A DNA stretch of 64,000 bases. Source: Nothopassalora personata. Taxonomy: Eukaryota; Ascomycota; Dothideomycetes; Mycosphaerellales; Mycosphaerellaceae. The stretch covers positions 1,612,001 to 1,676,000 of the forward strand of contig CM066295.1 of assembly GCA_033816765.1 (NCBI GenBank), in the 5' to 3' direction. Below the pieces are notes generated by a model that worked only from the letters and a program-made list of their open reading frames with translations, ran no database searches and had not been told where the DNA came from. Shown here piece by piece: positions 12,831 through 25,514 of this stretch (within the stretch, counting starts at the first letter, position 1; every line of letters starts with the position of its first letter). The position numbers were made by a program, and so were the translations under genes.

Positions 12831-14226
12831 TGGGCCTAGTTCTTCTAGAGTGACAGTATGTTAGAGCTGAGTTTCTTTACCATTTTCTTAAGTTCCTCTA
12901 TAGAGGACTTCTCTCTTAGTGTTCTTCTTAAAGATAGTAGTAGAGATCTTCTCTTCTTAACATGTGTTGTATTCTAGGAGGATGGTGCTTAGGAATAAGA
13001 TCTAAGGACCTTCTTTACCTTAGAGAGACTAGGGCAGTCCTTAATAAGATAGTCCTTCTTATAGAGAAGGCAGGAAAGTGATCTTGCCTAACCTAAGGGC
13101 CTAACCTAGGTAGCTACTATACTATACTTAGCCTTAGAGGGACTTAATCTAGCCTCTTAAGCCTTAAGGATCTTTAAGGTCCTTTTATGATCTATCTTTA
13201 GCTAAGCCATAATGGTATCCCTAGCTATATAGTAGTTAGGTAGCAGTAAGCTTAAAAGCTAGGTTATTCTTATATTAGCTTTCCTATAGTACTAGCCCTC
13301 TAAGTTAATATTAGCAATCCTCCTTCTAAGAGATACTAGGTATGCCTATATAGATCTAATAGTGAACTCTTTACTTATCTTAAAGTTTATAAACTGTTTT
13401 ATGAGCTTATATGCATAGGTTAGCAATACCTAGCTATACTTATTCTAGAGATGCACCTATATCTTAGTAGCTTTTCTAGATTCGTAAGAGCCCTTAAGCT
13501 TAAATTTATCTTCTTCTATAATCCTACTTAGGATACTAAAGCAGTAAGCTGCATTTTGTTTTATCTATGTTAGTGCATTAAGAATCTCTTTAATCTTAGT
13601 CTCTTCCTAGAGTTTTAGGTTCTTGCCCTTAATGTTGTTAAATAACACTTCTAATAGGTCATTAATTGCAAAGAATGCTAACTAGCTCTCTATCTTATAT
13701 CTCTAAAGGTTGAACTATCTCTTCTAGTTGTCTCTCCTAAGAATTGGGATTTTAGTTCCCTTCTCTTCTCCTTTCTCTTAGTATAAATCTATAATAAATT
13801 GAATATAATGAAACAAGGTATATATGCTTTAAAGTCGTGGCTTAGGTCCTGCTAAGGCTTTTAGTGTAGAATAGTAAGGTTCGTAGGTGTAGATACTAAG
13901 GCCTACTTAGTAGGGTAAAGAAAGAGCGGTATAGTCTCGGAGCTAGGACATAGGTCTGTCTCTCCTAGTAGAGTTCTAAATGACTTGCTTAAAGTCCTTC
14001 TTGATAGTATCTCGATGCAGTTCTGCCTATAGAGTGTCTTTAAGGTATTAGCTTATAGTAAGCCGTATAGAGTCCTTTTCTAGATTACCTATTACTTAGT
14101 ATTAAACTAAGCTCCTTAGTAGGACAGATAGGGTAGACTTCTACTTCCTAGATGTTTTCTGCTATAATAGCAAGGGATACAAGTAACCTGTACTAATATA
14201 GGTTACTCTTACTCCTGCATAAACCC

Positions 14227-14238
14227 GGGCTTATAACC
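14227..14238 (-). other. primer-binding site, initiator tRNA-Met anticodon arm
   Basis: Directly inside the right (5') LTR the minus strand reads GGTTATAAGCCC. This is complementary to the conserved anticodon arm GGGCTCATAACC of initiator tRNA-Met apart from one RIP-type change. Priming from an internal, half-tRNA site is known for Copia elements. Confidence 0.65.
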
Positions 14239-14485
14239 TATTAAGTTAAGACCTTACAGGATACGTAGTTAGTAGCGGAGTGGAGTAAGAGATCAATCTT
14301 TAACTAGCTAATAGCTACAGGGCATGCAGCAATATATTAGGAACCAATGTGTTAATTGTGTTAGATGTCTATCTAAGCTAAAGGGGAGAGAAGGTGTCTT
14401 CCGATAAGCTAAGTTATCGTAGATGCCTTAGGCTATTAGATTATAACCTAACTGTTAGCTCCCCCTAAGATGCTACATCTTAACA
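14239..14485 (-). repeat. Copia LTR, right (5') copy
   Basis: Partner of 8519-8765. The first dinucleotide is TA instead of TG, a RIP-type change; it ends CTTAACA and is followed by the target duplication GAACT. Confidence 0.9.
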
Positions 14486-14490
14486 GAACT

Positions 14491-14900
14491 TAATATTACG
14501 GGTAAACGACGTATATACTAAAGTTCTATAAGGTTTGTAATAAGTTCGATATAGAAGAAAGGGGAAGTTATACGCTATCCGAAGAAAAGGTGTCGGAAAG
14601 TAATCCGAACGTATAGGCGTAGCCTATACTAAGGAATAGGGGCCCGCCCCTTATAGTTAGTTTCTAGAAGGGCGACCTTATTATAAGGTTCGATAAGCTA
14701 TATAAGGATAACTTCTTACGTAAGATCGGTTACCGATAGCAAGGTCTATATTAGGTATCTAGTGTCTCTAGGGAGTTTAGTACCTATATTCTTAAGGAAC
14801 TTAATAGTACGCTAATAAAGGGTATTTAGGCACGAGAAAACCTTAAGCTAGTTCTAGAGCTTCGCCCGGATAATATAGGAGTACTAAGCTTAGATTGTAA
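14491..14900 (+). pseudogene. LTR-retrotransposon integrase C-terminal relic
   Basis: One plus-strand frame with RIP-type TAG codons reads like the end of a Gypsy integrase: a GDLIIRFDKLYKDNFLRKIG core, then a YILKELNSTLIKG-like strand and an ARENLKL ending. This matches the usual GDLVLLYD...LDGT...GNRLK layout. The rest of this pol gene is not recognised to the left of the Copia insertion, so it is an isolated fragment. Confidence 0.45.
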
Positions 14901-15832
14901 GGTAACGCGACTCGGTACGTGTCGCGTGGTAGTACTTCCTTAATAGGATAGGGTCCTACGTACTTATAGTCTAGCTTCTTAGATGGTCGCGTAGTGTACT
15001 AGTTCTTAGTACTAATGTGCACTATGTTGCCTAGTTAGTATACTAGCGCTATAGTCCTACGCCGGTTAGCGTATTCGGCTTACGTATCTTGTGCCATCTA
15101 CATAGCGTCGCGTAACGCGGCTCTTATCTCGTTTATACGAGTCCCGAAAGCGGTTACTAATTCCGCATCTAGACGCTACTTATATAGCATAAGCTCTAGC
15201 GGTAGTATAACTTCTACATTAGAGTATCTCGGGTTCTTACTAATTGTTACTATAAATAGGGAGAAACCGGTTGTCTCTAAGACGTGGTCGTTAGCAGTAA
15301 ACTCTACTAATGGTAGCTAGTCGGGCTAGTCATCCTATGCGTAGTTAATATACGTGCGTAGGTACTTCTCTATTCCCTTATTCGTGATCTCGCTCTATCT
15401 ATCAGTCTAAGGGTAATAGCCTATCGATAGCTTACGCTTAATACCTAGTAATTAGTAGAGTCGCTTCTAGAATGCGGAAAGCTATTAGGGTCCTCTATCT
15501 ATAACGATCGACTTTAGTAGACTATAGCGGCTAAATACGTACTTAAGGTAGATAAACGTAATGTACTCCGCGGTTATATTCAAGACTAGGATTAGATGCC
15601 GCTCCTTACTTAGGCGATCCGTTACCGTAAGAATGTTCTTATACTTTTATCTATCGGTACTGTAGTAGCCTTCGGGTAGTTCGACTACGAAGTCTATCGC
15701 GATGTCGTCCCATGTGTCAAATAGTACTAGTAACGGGGCTAGTAACCCGTGTTCGGCATCCTACACCGGGTTTACATTCGTGTAAGTCGTGCATCCTTTA
15801 TAGAACTCGCGGATAAAGCGGGTTATGCCTAG

Positions 15833-16060
15833 CTAGATATAGTGGCACTTTAGTAAGGTGTTAGTCTTAGTCTTACCTAGATAGCCTACTACGGGAGCGT
15901 CGTAGAAATGCTTTACAATCCGTGCGTAGACTATGTTCTCTTCGTTATCCTCCGGTAGCTCTAGGACGTATAGGCTGTAGCCTCCTTCTCTATTCTTAAC
16001 GTAGATTATACCTTCGATAGATATAGCTAGTTTCGGGTTAATCTTATAACGATGGAGCAT
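15833..16060 (-). pseudogene. Gypsy pol fragment, RNase H-integrase linker
   Basis: A 75-codon stop-free stretch in the minus-strand Gypsy, between its RNase H and integrase core. It ends with a conserved APVVGYLGKTKT block and a cysteine-histidine pair near its end, typical of the integrase zinc-binding region. It has no independent function. Confidence 0.6.
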
Positions 16061-18517
16061 TTTAACCTTGTCTCCGGCTACTAGCTACTACAGTGCCTCT
16101 TATAGCTCTTATTATTTATACAATTTGCGGATGTCGCGTTATAGGTCTTCGTCTACGACACCTGTCACTTCGGACGCTACGAGATAAAGAACTCTACTAG
16201 CTAATAGCTTTAGTATAAAGAGTTCGGGCCCTAGGAGTACTCGGTTTTACTAAGTGTACCGTAGGTCGTTCTCTCCCTCTCCCTTACGTATTGTATCTTA
16301 CGAGCGCCGTGTAAGGCTATCGGGTTTACCTCCTTAGACACCTAGTCGATAGATAATCTTAAAGTGGAACTGTAATAGGAACTCTACCTACCGTACTTAG
16401 CGTCTATTAAGCTCCTTCGTTATTATAAAGTACTCGAGGTTCTTATAATCTAAGTAGACTAGCACCGGTTTACCGCTTAGGTTAGCGAGGAAGTTCTCGC
16501 AATCGCTGTCTACGTAATTAATGTCGCCCGCTACTAACTCTAGCCGCCATTCCTCGAAGGCCTTAACTATAGCTAGGAGCTCCTTATCGTAGATATCGTA
16601 GTTATACTCTTAGGGCGACATCTTCTTCGATAGGTAGGCTACCGGTCTTAAGATACTATTGTGACGCTAGGAGAGTACTACTACGGTAACGAAATCTAAA
16701 GCGTCGGTCTCGAGAACCGTCTCTAGTCTATGCTGAAAAACTGCTAGTATCTCTCCTTTCGCGTCCGTGAATGCTTTCTTAAGCCCGTCAAACGCTACTT
16801 AACACTCTAGCGTCTATTGCTATAGTACGTCTTTCTTAGTAAGGCGGGTAAGTAGTAACGTTATCTTACTATAGTTCTTAATGAATCGCCGGTAGAACCT
16901 AGCGAAGCCGTTAAATGCTAATACGTCGGTCACGTTACGAGGAGTCTCCTACTCCTACACTGCTCTAACTTTCTCTAGGCACATAGAGATTCCATCCTTA
17001 CCGATGATAAGGCTAAGGTATTTAGTAGATTAGGTATGGAACTCGCATTTCTTAATGTCTAGTTGTAACCTAGCATCCCTACATCTACCGAGTACTTTCT
17101 TAACGTGCTCGATGTACTCTTTAAGCGTGTCGCTAAAGATTAGGATGTCGTCTAAGTATGCTAAGGCGAAGTCGTCTAAGAACTCTCTTAATGTGTTATT
17201 CACGTATACTTAGAACGTTCCTAGCGCGTTATATAATCCGAAGGGCATTACGAGGCACTCGAACTGCCCGTATCGGGTAGTAAAGGCAGTTATCCATTCG
17301 TGTCCCTTAGCAATGCGTATACGGTTAAAGGCTACGATTACGTCTAGCTTAGTAAACCACTTCTTACCCGCAATACGGTTTAGAGTGTCTTACATTAACG
17401 GGATAGGGTATCTTAACTTAATAGTAAGAGCGTTAAGTACCCTATAGTCTACGCATACCCTTAGCCCACCTCCGGGCTTCTTTACGATAAGGACGGGAGA
17501 TACTGCATCCGTACGTCCTTCATTCCTCTAGATCTTACCTTACGCGAGCTACTCATCGGTCTAGTACTTAATAACCTCGTCTTCCTATTTAGACATGCGG
17601 TACGGTCTCTTAAACGGCGGCACGGCTCCTAGCTTAAGCTTAATTTTATAGTCGATACTAGGTCGATAAGGTAGTAGCTCCTCGGACGCCTTCTTAGAGA
17701 AGTAGTCTACATACTCGTGATAGGTGGGTAGTAGATAGTCTTTTAGATTAATCTATTCGTCGTTAATCTTTATAAACTTTACTACGTCTAATTTAGCGTA
17801 CATCTTACATAATCGAAGCGATAGCGCGGTTTGGTTACATACTAGCATAAAGGCGGCTACTTATACGTCGAGCCGCTAGATAGTCTTATCGTCTAAGAGC
17901 ATCTTATAGTTACCGCCTACGACTAGCCTTATGTTATGCGCGGTTATAGCGTATACGGCTAGCGAGTCGCCCGATCGCTACTGCTCTACCTTCGGGTTAT
18001 ATACGTACATTAAGTGGGCTTATGCGCCCTTCTACTTAGCGAGTCGTATAAAGTAGTCCGCATTAACTTCCTTAAGGTCGATAGGCTTCTTAGGCCTGTC
18101 TCCCGCTTTATCTATTGTAGCTTCGGCGGCGGCTACTTTAGCTTCCTTTTCCTCGCGTCGCTTCGTAGCTCGGCGTACGAGTCTAGGTCCGCGAGAAGTT
18201 ATGCGCTTAATAGTTAGTTCTCTATTAGCCGGAAGTAGTAATCGGGCATGCTACTACGTAAGGTCTCCTTCATTATCTTCTTCTACTAAAGCTAATCGGT
18301 AGGTAGTAAGGAGTTCCTTGTATACCTATCGTGTAAGGATAGGGGCTTAGTTCTAGTCGTTAATAGACTAAACCTAAGCTAGTCCGTCGTGTTCGAGGTA
18401 GTGTTCCCTATAATGTTCCGAGTCTAAGGTTATAGTACCGGACTCGTAGTATAGTCCTAGCTAGTACTTGTCGTGCTAAGGTCGTTCTAGTACGATATCG
18501 TACTTAAGGTTAGTTAG

Positions 18518-18850
18518 CTAGCCTATGATCCCTTTAGTGTAGCCGTCGATATCTAGGGTGAACTTAGTCCGGTATTTAATTAGTTCCTTCGCCGTAGACA
18601 TATTAGCTAGGCCTAGTACTAATAGGCTATCTAGCTTAGTGAGTAGTAAATCATTCTTTCGCGTATATACGATGTTAACGTAGGTAGAGTTTACTCCGAT
18701 ATTAAGAAACGAGAATGTATTCTTTCTATTTGCCTTATATAGTACTACTAGGTATAAACTAATAACGGGATTGTGTTCTACGTGCACCATTCGTAAGGAA
18801 TGGGATAATATCCTAAGGTCGATTCCTAGAGCCTTATCTCCCGTTAACAT
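18518..18850 (-). pseudogene. Gypsy gag-pol linker / protease-region fragment
   Basis: A 110-codon open stretch between the gag zinc knuckle and the RT of the same minus-strand Gypsy. Its position is that of the retropepsin, but the active-site triplet lies outside the open stretch or is destroyed. It is recognised only by position and frame. Confidence 0.4.
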
Positions 18851-21470
18851 ATTCGTATCTAGTCTACTAGTTATTACGCTTAACGAGTGGACTATGCTTT
18901 TTCCGACTAGGTCGGGCGCGGTAGCATCTAGTAGGCCTAGAGCTTACACTCCTTATCGGTTAGCTTATAACCTAGCTTACGGCACTTCTTACATAACCGC
19001 TCCTTTATATAGCGCTCGGTCTCGGCGTTATCGAGGAGTGGGAGGTTCTTAAATTTAGCTAGGCGGGTATCCTATAGGAGGCGGTCGACCTTACGCTTCG
19101 ATCCGCTACTAGAGCCGCCGGCTAGTAGAGTGCCGTTAGACTTGTCCTTATCCTTATCCTTATCGTCCTTCTTAGCCGAAGGCTTCTTCTTTAGGTAAAG
19201 AGTCTCGGCGATCTTAAAATCCTCCTTAGCCTTAAATAGGGCGTCGACTACGTCGGTAAGGGTCTTAGGGTTAGCTTACTAATAGCGGATTAGATAGCGA
19301 TAGTTAAGTTTACGTATAAGATTATCTATAGCGTCTTCGCCGGACATGCGTATAAGGTTAGTATAGCGGCGCTACTTACGGTAGAGCTCGGCGAAGGAGT
19401 CCTTAGAGCTCTCTTCTAGCTACTTTAGTACTAACATGTAATCGCGAGCCCGGCCGACTAGGTTACGATCGCCGTACTACTCGATTAGGGACTTTATTAT
19501 CTTATTGACCGATAAGTATAGGCGCTCGCTCCTACTTATAATGCCTACGATAGACGGGACCTTCGGGTTAAGTAACGCCTAGGCACCTCTATCGGTGTAA
19601 TCTAGTATAAATTTAAGTATAGCGTCCTTATCGCGGAAGCTAGTAGCGGCGAGCTTAGTCTCTAGTGCGCTAAGCCACTTCTCGAGTAATGGTCCCTTTA
19701 GGTCGCCTTCCTTACTAAGATCGCCTTAGAACTTCTACTTAGGGCTATCTACGCTTCGGTCTATCTTCTATGGGCGATCGAGTAACTCGTCGATGTCTAG
19801 GATGTCGTTAAAGTCGATCTTAGTCTTCTTAGTCTTCTTAGACTTGCGGCGGCGAGCACGGCGGTCGTCCTCGGAGGACTCGTCGCTACTACTACTATTA
19901 CTACTGTCCGGATCATATCTCGGCTTCCTACTCTTACGCTACTTACTAGCCCTATCCTTCTTAATAACCTCTTTACTTAACTTATCGGATAAGTCTCCTC
20001 CGCTAGGCTACCTACTAGCCCGATCCTTATCCTTAGGAGGCGATAGCTCTCGTCCTACGCGGCGGCGTAAGATGGATCTTAATAGTAAAGATCGGCGGTC
20101 CTTACCTCTCTCTTCGGTACGGCCGCGCTATTTAGTAGCTTCGAGTTCCTTAGCGTATGCGTTACGTAGGGCTTAGAGGTTATGCTCGTAATTGGTAACT
20201 GCCTCCTCGTAGTTATCCACTTCGCGCTAAAGTTCTTTAATGCGAGCTTCGCGTTCCTTAACCTAGATTATAGCTTACTTCGCCTATATATAGGACTTCT
20301 TAGCGTCTATAGGGACTGGCAGTACTTTAAGGGTAGCTAGCTCGATCTAAGTAGTACTAAGATCTTAAGTAGTAGAGTTGCGTTTAGTAACGGCGGTATT
20401 ACGTTCTATAACGGCTATAGCACGCTCTAACGACGCCGCATCGCGTACTTAGGTAACTAGGTTAAGGTTATTAATAGTAGTATCGCGTTCTACTACGACC
20501 TTAGCTAAGTCCTTACGGAGGTCGTTTTACTAAGCGTTTAACGTCTTAAGTAGCTTATCTAGATCTACTGCTTACTTCTTCGTATCGTTAAGCTCCTTCT
20601 ACAACTTATCTCTATACTCTTAATTCTCGTAACAGCTCTTATATAACAGCTCGGCGAGGTTAGAGACGTTACGGTACTCCTCTTCGCTACGGCGTAGGAT
20701 AAAGTGGATTACGGGAGGTGTAGATAAGTCGCTACCGTATAACTTCTCGAAAGTAGCGATATCGAGTTAGGTTAGCGACTTAAGTGTTACTCGATAGGTC
20801 TTCGCGACTTGTACCTCTTTATTTCCCTCTTTACCTTTATCTGTTACTACGTCGTCTATATAGTCTACTACTACTATAGCCTCCTTACCCTCCTCCTCGA
20901 TAATCTCGTCGTCGTGTAGGAAGTCGCTTAGGTTAAGGTACGCCTATAGTTCGGTAACTAGTTTACCGAGGTTAATTATCTTTTACTAAAGGCGTTCTTA
21001 TTCTTATTCTTACGTCGCATTGCGACCTTGAGTCTATATGTTAAGTACCGACTCGCGTTAGACCGCTAGTCGTAGCGCTAGTAGTAACTAGCGGCCGCCG
21101 TTACCGCGTACTATCTTATTAACTTATTAACTTAGGGTTGACTTAACTTAAGCACGATAGGTCGTCGTGCTTAGTAACTTAACTTAAGTGCGTTTATCTA
21201 TCGCACTTTTTCTTAGAGTCGCACTATCGGTAGACTTAACGCGCTTATCGCGTTTATCGGACTTAATCTACCCTTCGTAGATCCTTCGTAGCTTATCTAC
21301 GGAAAAGAAGGGTCTAATAAAGTATAAGGGCACCTACTTAGGTAGTACAAAGTTATTAGATAAGGTATATAAGAGGAGCGCGAGGTACGCGAAGTAGATA
21401 TATAAGCCGAGGCACGTGGGTCGGCCCGGGCCCGGTTACGTAACGCGCCACGTTTACTCGTCGTGCGGCC

Positions 21471-21720
21471 ATGGGCCGTTATATAGATAATAGGATCGAT
21501 CTCGTAATAGCGGAGGGAGAAGTCGCTAATAGCGTCGCTAATAGCGAAGATAGTAGTAATTCGAACGAGATCGAGCCTATCGCGGACGAAGACGTACTAC
21601 CTATAGGAGTTAACGAAAGGGGATCGTATCCTAAACCGGAATCTAAGAAGCTATAGGTTAGGCCTTATAACCTTTCTATAGCCGAAATTTTATAGTTTAG
21701 TAGGATCGAGGCTAAGAACT
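21471..21720 (+). pseudogene. acidic ORF fragment, possible element N-terminus
   Basis: An ATG at 21471 opens a 61-codon acidic frame rich in Glu, Asp, Asn and Ser, ended by a RIP-type TAG, after which a similar frame continues for about 20 codons. It may be the start of a retrotransposon gag or of another element protein. I recognise no domain. Confidence 0.25.
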
Positions 21721-21862
21721 AATTAGTTAGTAATAGCGTACGGAGTTCACTTTCCTTAGGCATATGTTACGTATGCCCTTTAGTTTATTAAGCCGATTCG
21801 GTTATCTAGACTTCACTTTATAGGGTGTTCTTACCTTAGTTAGACCTTAGTTAGTAGAGTTA

Positions 21863-21905
21863 TATTTACCGGTCCCGGGACCGGTAAATCGGATTACGTA
21901 ATAGC
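21863..21905 (+). repeat. left terminal inverted repeat, palindromic
   Basis: Positions 21864-21889 form a perfect 26-bp palindrome centred on CCCGGG. Read rightwards from 21863, about 40 bp match the reverse complement of the sequence ending near 34087, with mostly transition differences (for example GGATTACGTAA against GGTCACGTGA). This fits the two ends of one DNA-transposon-like element, later split by the Copia insertion. Confidence 0.5.
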
Positions 21906-22389
21906 GTAGTATGCCCCTACCGAATGCTTACCTAGGTAGTTACTAGCACTAGTTTTCGGTTATATGTAGGGTTATCGGACCTTTAGTATAACCTTAATAT
22001 TACTACTCTTACTACTTATAAGACCGGTCTCGGCGCTACTACCTTATAACGGTTATAGGGACATACGCTAAGAGGCATACTTAAGCGTAGCTCTCTACCT
22101 ACTACTTCCTCTCTTTTTCTTTAGATACTAATACTATTACTAGAACTACTAATACATCTATCTACTACTATATATATTAGACGGTTCTTTAGCCTCTCTC
22201 TTTACGACCTTAACCTTCTTTAAAGCCCCTACCCCGATACTAAGCTTTTAAAGCTTACTAATACTCTAGAGTAGTACTGCGAGATAGCTAGCTCTTACGA
22301 TCTTACTACTAGCGAATCCTAGTTATTATAGCTTTAGCTAGTCCTTCGTTACGCCCGGCTAGCTCGAGTATAGCGCTTACTAGTACTAT

Positions 22390-25170
22390 TACTAGGCTTA
22401 CCCGCCTACCTTAGACCTTGTTCGAGTCCCTTCGCCTACCGGATAACGTTAAGCATGTCCTTACTAACACGAACACGCCGAAGTCCGCCGCTAATGTTAT
22501 GTTCCGAGAGCTTAGTCCTTAGAAGCGGGTTAAGGTGTTAAAGGACTTCTATAAGGGCTTCGAGAAGGTGTTCGGAGACTACTCCGTCTAGGTTAACCTA
22601 TTTTTCGAGGAAGTTAAGAGCGGTATAGGTAAGAGCTACTAGGATAAATTCCTTAGTAATAAGAAGCTCGATGTCTTATTTCCTATCGTCGGTAAGATTC
22701 GCAAGACCGGTTTAGAGATTCGTAACCGAGAGAAGACTCTTTAAGCTACGCTTACCCGCTACTAGCTATAGTAGATAGATAATAAGATTCTTAATCGACG
22801 CGTTATCTCCGAGCTTTGTAGTACTAATAGCGGGCGCCGCTAGTTTACGGCCTTTATTAATAAGTACCTAGATTATACTAGGGCTATTAGTAGAATTTAG
22901 AGTGTATTAATCTAGCGTATAAGGATCGGCCGTAAGGGCATAGACCGTAAGCGAATTCTAGAGCCTAGTAATCTTACCCGGTGCAATAGGGAGGCTAAAG
23001 CACGTAGTATTAATCCGTAGTCGGCTAAGAGTAGGGAGATTATTAGAAGACACCGCCTAGCTATCTATAAGGATAGCCTTCTATACTTTATAGAGGGTAC
23101 TATTACTAAGAAGTCCGCGTCCCTAGAGGACAGTATAGATTAACCTAAACTATCTAGCTAGTAATAGCCTTAGCTACGTTAGCTACTACCGGGTAGTAAA
23201 GGTAAAGGACGTGTAAAGAGTACTACGCTAACTCTACTAGCCTCTACCTAGCCTATAGTCCTATCGAGAGGCGGTCGTAAGTCGAGTCGACTTAAGTAGC
23301 TCCGTATAGGCGAGAGCATAGGTAAGGGCATAACTGCGCCTACTCGATCCTCGCCTAACCGAACGCTAGACGGCGTACCTATACGCGAAGGCAGTCCGCT
23401 AGGTACACCGGTTAGCACCCTACGATCTACTCCGGCCCTAACTAAGAATAGTAATCCGATACTTACTATATTACCTTCGGCTATAATTAGGGATATATTA
23501 GTCTTTAAAGATTAGATTCTATAAGAAGACGAGGCCCTCCGGATTAAGCGCGCTAACTGTACCTATAATAAGCGGTACTATAGCATTAAGTTTAGAAACT
23601 TAATTATTGTAGATAGTATTAACTAGCTACCTAAGTACCGGATAGCGGGCCTTAAGATGCTTAAATATACTGTCTCGTAGGTTCTTAAGAGGGATAGTAA
23701 GGTTAGCGCTATAATGTGCGATTAGTATATTCGAGATTTCTACTATAAGGCCCTCTACTTTGTTACGAATCCCGGTATTACCGCTAATACCCTATATAAG
23801 CGCGCGCTTAAGGTCTAAGACTAGCTCTTTAAAGGTAAGAGTTTTTTAGCTATTAAGGTAAAGAATAGGTCGTGGTTTCGCCCTAATAAGCGTAGTTAGA
23901 AGACTATTAACCCGCTTAGCTACCTCCGTGTTCGAGGTAAAGTCGGTACTACGAGTAGTATCGTTACGCATACTAACTATAACTAGATCCTCGACAAATT
24001 CGGCATTAATAAAGCTAACTAAGCCGATCTTAATAGTACCAGTTCCTACATTAATAGTAACATGCTATACTAGTATAATAACGCTAAACTAGGGCCGCGG
24101 GTTAAAATAGTTAGAGAGATAATAAGTCGAGAATTTGACGTGTACCGATAGTACCTACGAGAATTAAATAAGGTTAGTAACGGCGGCGTCTACTAGAACA
24201 TATAGTATTCTCTAAGCTAATAGATTATACGATAAGACCCCGGGCTATAGCTCTTATAAGTAGCTCTATACCCTTAACACTGTACTCGGTTTATCTCCTT
24301 CCCTAGGCCTACGATTTTTAGCTTTAATAGGGCTTATTAGGGGGGTAACGCGAACACTATAGTATAGTATACTAGGGTCGACTTAAACCTCGAAATTAAA
24401 AACTACTAGACTAGTAACCGGCTTAACATGCTGTACTCTCTTAACTTAGAGGGTACTAGTAGGCCGGAGTTTTATACGGTTTTTATAAGTAAGGGAATGC
24501 TATAGAGTTTATCTAGTAGTGCCGGATTAACGACTATATAGAAGACGGCCGATTTAAGCGTTTCTTCTCGGTTAGGGTTTAGAATTACCTAAGTGAGAAT
24601 AGCATTAGCTAGTTTAGAGAGGATCTAAGCGCTAGGTACATGCGGGTAACTACTGTAGGCGTTCTAATAAGGTAGGCCGCACATAAGAAGACGCTACGTT
24701 AGATTAACCCTTACTTTATCGAGATCCGCGACGATAACTATCTTAAACTCTAGAGAAGCTAGAGTATGCACTAGGTAATAGACCTCTATCGTAACTTTAA
24801 GACGCTAAGTAAGAGCGCTATAGGGTTTAAGTATCGACGCCTAGTACCTAGCTATCCTTTCCCTACGGCCGTATACCTTAGTAGCATTAGCCCTCTATCC
24901 GATGCCCTAGCGGGTTTAAAGTCTTAGAACGATAACGAAGTTATTCTTAATAGCGTCCGAGCTATGAAATTGATAGATAAGTAGCTTAGCTTAGTTACTA
25001 CTCTCGAGTAGATGTGCTTTATAAGCGAAGGGCGTAATAAGAGCTTCTTCCGTAACTACTATAGGAACTTTACTAGCTAGCTACTTAGGGACGCGTCTAG
25101 TAAGACTAGTGTTAGCTACGATAACGAGTAGGTCTAGATAAAGAAGTTGTGTAAGAATAAGTGGAACTAA
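22390..25170 (+). pseudogene. unidentified RIPped coding region
   Basis: Long plus-strand frames, broken mainly by TAG codons, run across this stretch. One segment (about 22.5-23.1 kb) is Lys/Arg-rich and helical in look (VKVLKDFYKGFEKVFG). Another (about 24.49-25.17 kb) reads with few breaks and ends with a KKLCKNKWN-like tail. The frames shift at least once. I see no RT, DDE or tyrosine-recombinase signature. It lies inside the palindromic inverted ends, so it may encode that element's protein(s). Confidence 0.35.
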
Positions 25171-25297
25171 GTAGTTAGTACGGGTTTATAGGCTCCTAGT
25201 TTCTAGTTAAATTTCCGGCTATAGCTATAGCCTATAGGTTTCTAGTTCTAATTCTAGTTCTAATTCTAGTTAATGCTTCGGGTACGGGTGCTTCTAG

Positions 25298-25503
25298 TGT
25301 CACGATCTAAGCGTGTACCGGCGCTACAGCCTAATTAAACCTAAGGCAGTAGCCGCTAAGAATTAGGTAACATTAATTAGTTACCTACAGCCTTTTTATA
25401 AGCAGCCCCTTCAATTCTAGCTTAGACACATGCAATCTACTATCTGCTTTTAAGACACCTTTATAAGCCTATTTCATGACTTCTAACTACTTGTAACGTG
25501 ATA
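25298..25503 (+). repeat. Copia 5' LTR
   Basis: Runs from TGTCACG to CGTGATA, the latter a RIPped CGTGACA, so the ends were originally a perfect 7-bp inverted repeat. Same length as 33114-33319. Confidence 0.9.
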
Positions 25504-25514
25504 GTTATGAGCCC
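25504..25514 (+). other. primer-binding site, initiator tRNA-Met anticodon arm
   Basis: GTTATGAGCCC starts at the first base after the 5' LTR and is complementary to the conserved GGGCTCATAAC of initiator tRNA-Met. The same type of site is used by the other Copia element in the window. Confidence 0.7.

Larger units (their letters stand above)
8519..14485 (-). mobile_element. complete RIPped Ty1/Copia element with TSD GAACT
   Basis: Two 247-bp LTRs flank a degenerate Copia gag-pol on the minus strand. The 5-bp sequence GAACT occurs immediately outside both ends (8514-8518 and 14486-14490), a target-site duplication that fixes the boundaries. The minus strand gives Copia order: gag (about 13.8-12.9 kb), integrase (about 12.4-11.2 kb), RT (AFIE...YRLKQAARDWN near 9.9-10.1 kb), then RNase H toward 8.9 kb. 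The primer site next to the right LTR matches an initiator-tRNA anticodon arm. A younger solo LTR is inserted at 12483-12830. The LTR differences I compared are C/T or G/A transitions, as RIP produces. Confidence 0.9.
14880..21010 (-). mobile_element. RIPped Ty3/Gypsy element
   Basis: Minus-strand reading gives a gag with a long charged N-terminal coiled region (about 20.9-19.8 kb), a capsid-like part and a CCHC-type knuckle (LCKKCRKLGYKLTDKEC near 18.93-19.0 kb). Then come a retropepsin-like region (about 18.85-18.3 kb), an RT ([15 protein letters not shown] near 17.48 kb, LAYLDDILIF near 17.16 kb), an RNase H (about 16.7-16.4 kb) and an integrase with a zinc-binding region (open stretch 15833-16060) running down to about 14.9 kb. 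Stops are mostly TAG at Gln/Trp sites. I could not define its LTRs; 21.0-21.47 kb is the likely 5' LTR or leader area. Confidence 0.75.
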
